From positions 438,501 through 502,500 of the forward strand of contig OY754982.1 in NCBI GenBank assembly GCA_963576475.1: a stretch of 64,000 bases of DNA, written 5' to 3'. This stretch comes from Molanna angustata (Eukaryota > Arthropoda > Insecta > Trichoptera > Molannidae). Of the stretch, positions 47,609-56,700 are shown piece by piece. The position numbers and the translations under genes are program-made. The notes under the pieces were generated by a model, which searched no databases, had not been told where the DNA came from, and worked only from the letters and a program-made list of their open reading frames with translations. Numbering within the stretch: the first letter of the stretch is position 1; each line of letters begins with the position of its first letter.

Positions 47609-47791
47609 TCATTCGATGATGCTAAAATCTATTTCTTGATCTTTGAATATCTGTTTTATTAGCCACTCTGACTGTCCTGGGACAGACGTGAATACCATCA
47701 CATACTTATCAAAATTGGGAGCTTTTCTACTCTGTCCGGTGTGTATTCCTACCAGTTTGTTTCTGCATATAAGTCCTGTTCCAATATCATT
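47609..47791 (-). CDS. Protease homologue exon 7 (terminal)
   Basis: Acceptor TTTTTCAG before AATGATATTGG. Encodes NDIGTGLICRNKLVGIHTGQ and a segment with VFTSV...SEWLIKQIF, then DFSIIE and TGA. It covers the region that normally holds GDSGGP and the C-terminal helix. Confidence 0.88.
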   Translation of the reverse strand, partial: NDIGTGLICRNKLVGIHTGQSRKAPNFDKYVMVFTSVPGQSEWLIKQIFKDQEIDFSIIE

Positions 47792-50700
47792 CTGAAAAAC
47801 AACAAACGTCACATGTGTTTAAGTAACAAAGTTTAGTGGAAATTATAATTTTTAATCTGCCGATTATAATATTGTTCAGTTTTATGCTGCTCTATGAAAC
47901 GAAGTTGACTTCAGATTTTTTAGTTGTTGGCCATATTTTACTTGTATTTGTGTTAATAAGTATGATATATCTTCGTGTCGACGGAGATTCCCGAATGCGT
48001 AGTCGGATGCATTCAATATAATATATTGAATGAACAGCGCGTCATTCTTTGGCTGCTCAGGCCGATAGCGTTAATACCGTGTACATCGTGTATTATTAAT
48101 TTGTATAATATTTGCGTGCATATATTTCGAGTACTATATATTTTAATTGTAAATTATAATTTTTATGTGAAATAAAGTCAATCTGAATAATATTCTTGAC
48201 TCATTACTCACATACTTAACAAATGGCGACGAGGATGGGATTATAACTAACTAACGAGTTATTATAATGCATTTGCTATAATAACTCTTTTCGTGTTTGT
48301 GTTAGTTGACAACACTTATTGAGTGTTGTCAGATGTAAGAAACTTAACTTTGCCAGATGTGATAACATATACCTAGATAACGTTAGGTTGGATTAATTAA
48401 TTATGTAGTATTCGTTATCGTTTTTTTGATATACCCAAAAAAAAAAATAAAAAGGTTTTTAAAAAAGGTTTCCGTAAATTTACACACTAGCGAAATATTT
48501 AAAACGTCGCGCCGTTGGCAAAGAATGAAAACTTGTGAAGGAATAAGCAATCGTTTTTATATTATTGTCACACAACATTTTTGCGAAAACGGACTATGAA
48601 AAGTGGGTTGAAATTTGAATTTAATTATTGTAAAATGTTCAAAAGTTGGCCACAGCCCATTCGTTTTTATATATTGCCATCAAGTGTAAAAAGTATATAC
48701 AATTTCTGCATGCATGGACTGTCGTTTTCAATATGACTGATTTTCAATGTTGTAAAGAATTTAGTATTGGCCACAACCCCCATTTTTCATGTCATCGAAA
48801 GCAAATGTGTACGTTTTGAAAATAAAGAAATATAGGATGATAAAAATTGTTTAAATTTGATTAAACAAAAGTATTGAAAAGATTCTAGTGTTGGTCACAT
48901 CCCATTCATTTTTAATATTTCCATCAAGTGTGCATATCGTTTATAGTATTTCTGCACAATAGCATATTAGACTTAAACCGACCCAAAGGTCTAAATAAAA
49001 AAAGAAGAAGAATTAGACTATAGGAAATAGTTTGTAAAAAACTGTCCAAATGGTCTACGTAAAAGAATAAAAATTAGAATATAGGAAATTATTTGAAAAA
49101 AAAAACTGGATTATTAGTTTTGGCCACAGCAAAGCCACTAGTGGCCACCACAAGTTGAGGATGAGATTTTTAAACATTTTATATGTTATCTACACAAACT
49201 GAGCGTTCGAGTAACCGCGTCCGAGCCACAAGCTGCTGGAGTCGCTCACTCTCGCCACTAGTGGCTGCGTTTTATATCTAGTCAGGGGCACACACTCGTC
49301 CACAGTCTCAGTCAGAGAAATTAAGAGTTTTCATACCACAAACGCGTTCGACCCCTGCGAATATACTGACGGAATAAACGGAAATCCAGCAAGAAGTGGT
49401 GGCCGAGTACCGTGTTTGGTGGGTGCCACTCAACTCAGCCACTAGTGTATGCGATTGGCGGCCGCGTCTAGTGGCTTGACTGAACCACTAATGGCCCAGT
49501 GTGCGGCCGCTCTAAGTCATCTCCGGAGAAATCAGTACCTACTTACCATATTGATATTATCTGGAGTGTTGGTTATTGTCTCACCACATACCATAGTGTC
49601 ATCCACATCATAGTATGGATTAGATTCAGTTTTTGTCGCATACATTATCAGCCGACACTTTAACAATTCGATACGCCAGATTCTTGTCTTGTGCATCCAC
49701 GTGATGTAGGCTGTGCCATCGTCATACTGGAAATTCATTTATGTAAGTTATTGTCATTGAAAAATAAACGAGTTTGTATAATTTATTTATTTTATGTTCT
49801 TCCGAATTCAATGTGTCCACCTTCTTACAACCTGGGTCTGTTTTGAATCCGAATCAATAATGTTATACCCTCCCCAACGCTACGTAGTGCGCTTCTTTGG
49901 AAGAGTATAATGGGGCCAAATAGCTGGTGTCCTCTACCTAGCCATGGAAAAAAAAACAACAAAAAACATTTTCATAAAGGCGCTTTATTGCTTACCACGA
50001 AGGGCGCCGGTTATTGTCATTACCAAAGGTCAGCGAATGCCAAATTTACGACATAGTGTAAAGGCTGATTTTTTTCTGTATTACGATACCACGTGAGTCC
50101 TAAGTGGTGTTGGCTTCGGATATAACAGCCTTCAATGAGTTGAAAATTCCTTAGCCATCCTTAATCCCTTTATCTATCAACAATAACATTATACCACTTT
50201 GTAAGAAAGTAAAAGACCTGGGGATAATAATAGACCAAAACCTATCTTGGCGGGAACAGGTTGCTGAGGTGAGCAGGAAATTTCATTATACCCTTCACTC
50301 ATTAAAAAGATTGCAAAATTTCTTGCCTTTCTCCGTCAAAATATCGTTATGCCAATCAATATTACTCCCTTTCCTTGATTACGCTGATGTCTGTTATTTA
50401 GACGCTAATCAGGAACTCTTAGATAAATTGGAGCGATTACAAAATACATGCATTCGATATATTTTTAAATTGAAAAAAATTGACCACATATCGGAATACC
50501 GATCTCTTTTAAGGTGGTTGCCCATCAGGCAGCGTAGGAACCTACATACCCTCACACTTCTATACAAGGTCTTAAACAACTCCAATGCTCCAGTTTATCT
50601 ACGAAATCAATTTCACTTCCTCTCTGAACACGGGTTGCCTCTTCGATCAAATACTGAAAGAACGCTCAGTATCCCAGTACACAATACTTCTTTTTTCACC

Positions 50701-53700
50701 ACCTCTTTCTCCGTACAGGCAGCTCGTCTTTGGAATCACATCCCATCGCAACTTCGAGTTTCATTAACACTTCCCACTTTCAAAAGAAATCTGAGGAATC
50801 ATTTCCTTTCACATAACACCTAAATTTGTCTCCTTATCCTATCCTTGTCCCCCCCCCTCCCCCTCTCCCTCTCCAGTCACCTCCGTTTCTTTATTGTTTT
50901 TGCTTATATGTTTTTTTTTTTTTTCATTTTGTTTGTTTTATTTTCTTTATAGCTCTTGGTTGTTTTATATAAAAATTTTGCTACATACCATAATTGTAAT
51001 AGTTTTTCACTAAATGTATATGGTTGGTTGGAAGATATTGCCATTTGGCAATAAGCCCGCCATTGTGCACTTGTGCTCAGAAAGTTTAAAATAAAATAAA
51101 TAAATAAAATAAAATTGCTATTTTAACACGTCACTGTTATAGTAAAAAGCATGATTTTTTTATGTTTCCCATGGAAGACTATTAGAAATCATATCTACGT
51201 ATATTTAAAAAAAATCACGCTTTATACACTAACTGGCGTGTTGAAATAAAAATTTTCTACACTTTGAAGGCTGTAACTATGATAAGTCTGGCTTATAAAA
51301 GCAGTTGTTGCTGGTTCTTACTCTATTACTTTAATATATTATATCTAAGTTATATTTACTTTTATAAATTAATCACCCTTTTTTATTTTTATTTTATTTT
51401 ATAAAAAAATGAATATACATACATACATACCATCAAGCCATGTCCCTCACGGGGTAGGCAGAGAGAACCGAATGGCACATATTTCTATCTTGACACGCAT
51501 TCATCGCCTCATCAACATTCATACATCGTCTTATACATGTTCGTCTGTTGTTCTTACATTTCCATCTTTCAGAATATCATTTACATGGTCGTGCCATCCT
51601 TTTCTTGGGCGCCCCCGACCTCTTATTCCGTTCCTGTCGGCTTTGTATATTTTCTTCGTCAGGCGTTCTTCGTTCATTCTCCCCAAGTGGCCAAACCATC
51701 TCAATGTGTTAACTTTCATTATGTTAATTACATCTTTCTTTATCTTACATTCTTTCCTTGTATCTTCATTCCGAACTCTGTCATACATCGTTCTGTTACA
51801 AATTCTTCTAAGCGATCTCATTTCAACTGCATTTATTCTGCTTTCGTGCGACTTCTGCCATGTCCAGGTCTCACTTGCATACGTCAGGGTTGTCACTACG
51901 ATTGCGTTATAAATGGCAACTTTAGCGTCTCTTGATATGTCGCGATCATTCATAACTGGTCTAAGTGCTCCATTCACTCTGTTTCCTGCCATAACTCTTC
52001 TTTCAATATCCTTATCAGGCCGTCCATTCCGTTGGAACATACTACCCAGATAGACATAGACATACCCGGATAGACTACTTTTATTTGACACACTGTTCTG
52101 CTTTCACTCTTTTCAAAGACCATTACCTTTGATTTGCTGGCATTCATTTTAAGTCCTAATGAAAATGAATATATACGTCTTATATGTAATTATATAACTC
52201 TTCAACTTTTATAATTACATATTTTGTTACCTTTATAGGTTGATGTGGTTCGATAAAGCCAGGGACAATACACAAATCTTCCTGATATTTTCGTGCCCTT
52301 CCAATTGATATATAATTGACTTCGGGAGAACGATCGAACGGAACATCCATCTGTGAAACAAAATATGGGCAAAATTCAAAATCTTAACCTTACAATTTAA
52401 TGGATTATTCATATTTTCAGAATTGACTTTATGGCACATTTCAAGCAGTTTTATTTGTTATAGTAAACTATGAGTCCACCACTTACTGGGGGGCTCGCCA
52501 AACTATCCTAGATCAAGTACTCCATCAAGCCGCTGGCTGGGTCCTCCCTTCTCCTAGTATCTACTCGTGTTGGCGATTCGAATGAAACCTTCACCACTCC
52601 TGCGGGCCTATTCCGGATCTTTTATCGCGGCAATATACACAAGTTTTTACGCTACATGTGTTTCTTATAGTAGATCGTTATTCTGTTTTCCGCGCATTAT
52701 GTCGAGAAAACCTCCATTCGCCGTTCGTAACGCGGTATTCTGATTGGAGCGAAATACGTATGACATTCGACAGGTGAATTTATTTGTAATGTTTTATGCG
52801 GCATATCGTGGTGGTGTTGGTGTGAAGTTTTGTGTAAAGACATAAAGCGACGCGTACACACAGTTCGTTTCGCAGATTATATTTATGAATGACAGTTCCT
52901 GATACGTAAATTTCACTTTACATTCTGTGATACGTAAAGATTAGTGGAACTTATCGCAAAATATTACACGTGAATGGGAATAAGGCCCCTGGTGATTTGA
53001 CTGAAGGCAATTTCTGGCGATACAATTCAAGGGAAACCTCACCTCGTGTGACGTCTCAAAGTGAACCTTTGCCGCGATTGACGAGTCACCGTCGAGCAAA
53101 GAATATGTTAGGTGTTGTCCGTAGATCAGCCATCTCGGGGATATACAGGACTATTTTTCTATAACGTTCTCAATTGGGTCGATTGTGAAGTCTACGAAAT
53201 CCTCTTATGTTATATCAATTTTGTTTAAACCATAGATGAATTGTTTAAGTCTACTGGTTACATAGACTGTTTCTTACACAATCCTTCGTTATCTCCACTC
53301 ACGTGGCCCTTTAAATATCGTTCTTCAAGAGATGTCGGATTTTTCTCTCTACTTTTAGGCAGCAAGAAGTGTTTGGTAAATTTGCAGCAATCTTAATACC
53401 TAAATCTTTGTTGACTTTGATGACTTTAATTCAGCAGGATTTTAATTTTATCCTTTAATACAATATTTTTATTATTAGTGTGTAAAGGGTTTTGTTTGAT
53501 TGGAGATGAAGGGGTAAGAAGAACAAAGAGGGAAATGTAAATCATAAAGGTGTGTACCACATAAAGCTACCACTCAATCGACCAGCACTTGTGACAAGGT
53601 ACTTCGTATCATTTTTCGATATTTGTTATATCGAATTATTTTGATATTCGTTATATCATTAACTTGATTCTGAATGACAGTGTGGCTTACTACTTTAAAT

Positions 53701-56700
53701 GCCTTGATCGACAGTCACTCATCAAACGCGGATATGGTTCAGCGAAAACCTCTCAATGCTCATAGTGTCACAAAAAGGTGGGTTCATAATATTATTGTGT
53801 TGTGTTGTGTTGTGTTGGGGAGCTATCTGTCGTGTCGGGTGAGTGTTTATATTATTGTGTTGTGTCGTGTTGCAATATGTCGCATTTTCAGATCATTGTG
53901 AGTTGAGCCGTGGTTAAGTGCAACGTTTTTCTCGGAATCTTCTGATACAGACGGTGATTTTGATGATGATATTCAACGAAATCTCTAGTAAACGCATTCG
54001 TTATTTCCCGCCTGGACTACTGCAATGGTATCTACGCAAACCTTCCAAAGCTGGAGCTAAACAAACTTCAATCCGTCTTCAACGCTGCTGCTAGGCTAAT
54101 CACCGGAGCCGCGAAATTCTCACACATATCCCACCATCTACGAAATCTTCACTGGCTAAAAGTGCCAATTACAAATTAAAGTACAAATTATGTTTGTTGA
54201 CTTTCAAAGCGATCCATGGCATGGCTCCCACGTATCTTTCAGACTTCTGCATCCCTCTCACCGTAAAAGAGCGACAACAAACACTTCGGTCAGCCACCAC
54301 ATCCGTGATTGGCAAGTTGACTGAAATAAATAGAGTCAACACTTCATCCTTCGGTGATCGTGCTTTTGCTGTGGCCGGACCAGCTTCGTGGAATAAACTA
54401 CCACCTGAACTGAGGCAAATCGACAACTTAGCACTATTCAGGAAACACCTAAAAACTCACTTCTTCCGCGAGTCTTACAATAACCCCTAATATATTCAAA
54501 GCGCCCTTGAGGTGAGGTTATCACAAAAACGGCGCTATAAAAATAATCCAAATTTATTATTATTAATTTCTGATGTGTTGGCTAGACTTCTTAAAAAAGA
54601 AAAGAAGATATTGGGTTCGTCCTGTAAATAAACTGAGAGAGTCTAGGGACGCATTGCACTGTCTCCTTCAGGAATATGAAAGGGATGAAGAAAGATTTCA
54701 TCTATATTTTAGACTGACTACAATACAGTTTGAGCAAGTTCACAATTTAATTGAAATAGATGTAAAAAAAGGAACGGCAAGTTTCACCTATAGGAACAAA
54801 AGAAAGACCGATTTATTTAATGTCCCAAACAGTTTGGATTTTGTGTCATATAGAACTTTTAATTTGTCTTAAATATGTGAAACTTTATAATTGGCTATTG
54901 CTTTTGTATACTATTTACAATTAAGCATTAAAAATGTATAGCTGTTAAGTTTCTAAACAAATAAAAATAAAAAAATAAGTTCGTCGGACATTTTTAAACA
55001 GAATCACACTATACAACCACATTCATCGAGTATAACGCGTTGACTGCTAGATTCACATTATTGTGGTGTGTTGTGTTGTGACATATCCCCCACCACCTCT
55101 GTGGCGCGATCGGGTATCCATCAATTGCCGACACGACAGAAGCGCTACAACACAATGCAACACATTAATGTGAATCTTTTTTTTTTTTGAACATGTCTAC
55201 GTAGGGGACACCAGCTATTAGGATTTGGGTCCATTTTGTCCTTCCGAAGAAGCGCACTACGTAGTGTTGGAAGGGGTTTGCAATCTAGAAAAGAGTTTAT
55301 TAATTCGGATTTTAAAAAGACCCGGGTTGTTCGAAGGTGGAAACACAGAATTCGGAAGATCGTTCCACAGTCGGGCTGCTGTATTAATAAAGGAGTTCGA
55401 GAAGCGACTTGTTTGACTTTGCGTCTGTGTTCTAGTGATTGCAATCCATCAGTCAGTGTTGGATCATCAATCAGACGTATATCACGTCTAATCATACTAA
55501 ATGAAATACTGATAATATTCTGTCTCGCCACGAGACAGTAATGTGAACCTAGCTTAATATGTTCTTACCACTGCAATACCAATGTCATTCTTGAAAAAAG
55601 TACCATTTTGTAATTCATGCATATAAGTCTTTATGATATCTCTTCTTTGTCCATTTGGTTTGTCGTAATATATCGAACCAGCCATTGCAAATATAAGTGT
55701 CTGCTTACCCTTGAATAAGAAACTGAAAATAACACATTGTTTTTCAATTAATTTATACCAGTGGTCGTCAAACTCATTCATTCATACCATCACGGCATAT
55801 TGTTCCACAAATTATTCTTCCCAGACAACGAACCATTGCTCTTCAAGGGAGTTATACAGAAGTGTGTACACATCAACCAAATATTGGAATGAATTGTCAC
55901 AGCACAGAGTACGGCAGTCTCACTGCAGAACTTGCAGTGAATGGTTCAACAAAATTAATCAAAATATAAGTATAATATAATACTGCGTTCTTTGTTTATT
56001 TTTACTGTTTTTTTTTGTTGTTTTCAAATCATTTCTTATTTTTCCTGTTCAGATTTTTTCTCTTTTACTTATATAATTTTATTTTATTTTTATTTTACTT
56101 ATATAATTTTATTTTATCTATATTTTGTGATCGTCCAAGGCATTGCTGAAAACCAGCTTCTCTATGGGTCTCCACAGATGTACAGCTGAAAAATTACCTA
56201 TTTGTTGTGAAATATTGCAAAAAAATGTATAATTATTTGTAATTTTGAATGTAGCATACACAGTTGGATGATGTGGTATGTCTTAACGATATCAAAGTTC
56301 CCGAACATACGTGAAAGTAGGATTGTACTTACTAGCATATACAGTTGGATGATGTGGCAGCATGTCTTAATGATATCAATGTTCCCGAACAAATGTGAAA
56401 GTAATTACGAAAATGATCACTGTACTGGAAGGATACCTGAAAAATTATCACACAGATGATGTTCATATTCAGTTAAAACTATTAAAGTAACTATTAAACT
56501 ATAATTTACATACATACATACCATGTTCCTGACAGGGTTAGCAGAGAGAAACGCCCTATTTTTTACCCTGGAACGAATACATCGTCATATAAATGTTCGT
56601 CTGTTGTTAATGGTTCTTTCATTTCCCTCTTTTCTTGAACGGCCCCGACCTCTTATTCCATTCCTGTCCACTTTGTATATATTCTTCGTCAGACCTTCTT

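Larger units (their letters stand above)
53781..55553 (+). mobile_element. PIF/Harbinger-like element remnant, with nested LINEs (intron 4)
   Basis: Left: GGTTCATAATATTATTGTGT (53781) and later CTATCTGTCGTGTCGGG. Right, inverted: GATTCACATTAATGTGTTGC, then CTTCTGTCGTGTCGGC. A short companion copy is bounded by GCTAGATTCACATTATTGT (55046) and, inverted, GCTAGGTTCACATTACTGT (55553). Between them lies a Harbinger transposase N-terminus (54575-54872). Two LINEs have inserted (53985-54545 and 55178-55538). No 3-bp target duplication could be confirmed, so the limits are inferred. Confidence 0.6.

Noticed and set aside
51409..51935. 167- and 132-residue plus-strand ORFs
   Set aside because: Antisense shadows of the minus-strand RTE coding region.
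55225..55541. 63- and 101-residue plus-strand ORFs
   Set aside because: Shadow frames of the minus-oriented Jockey-type LINE fragment.
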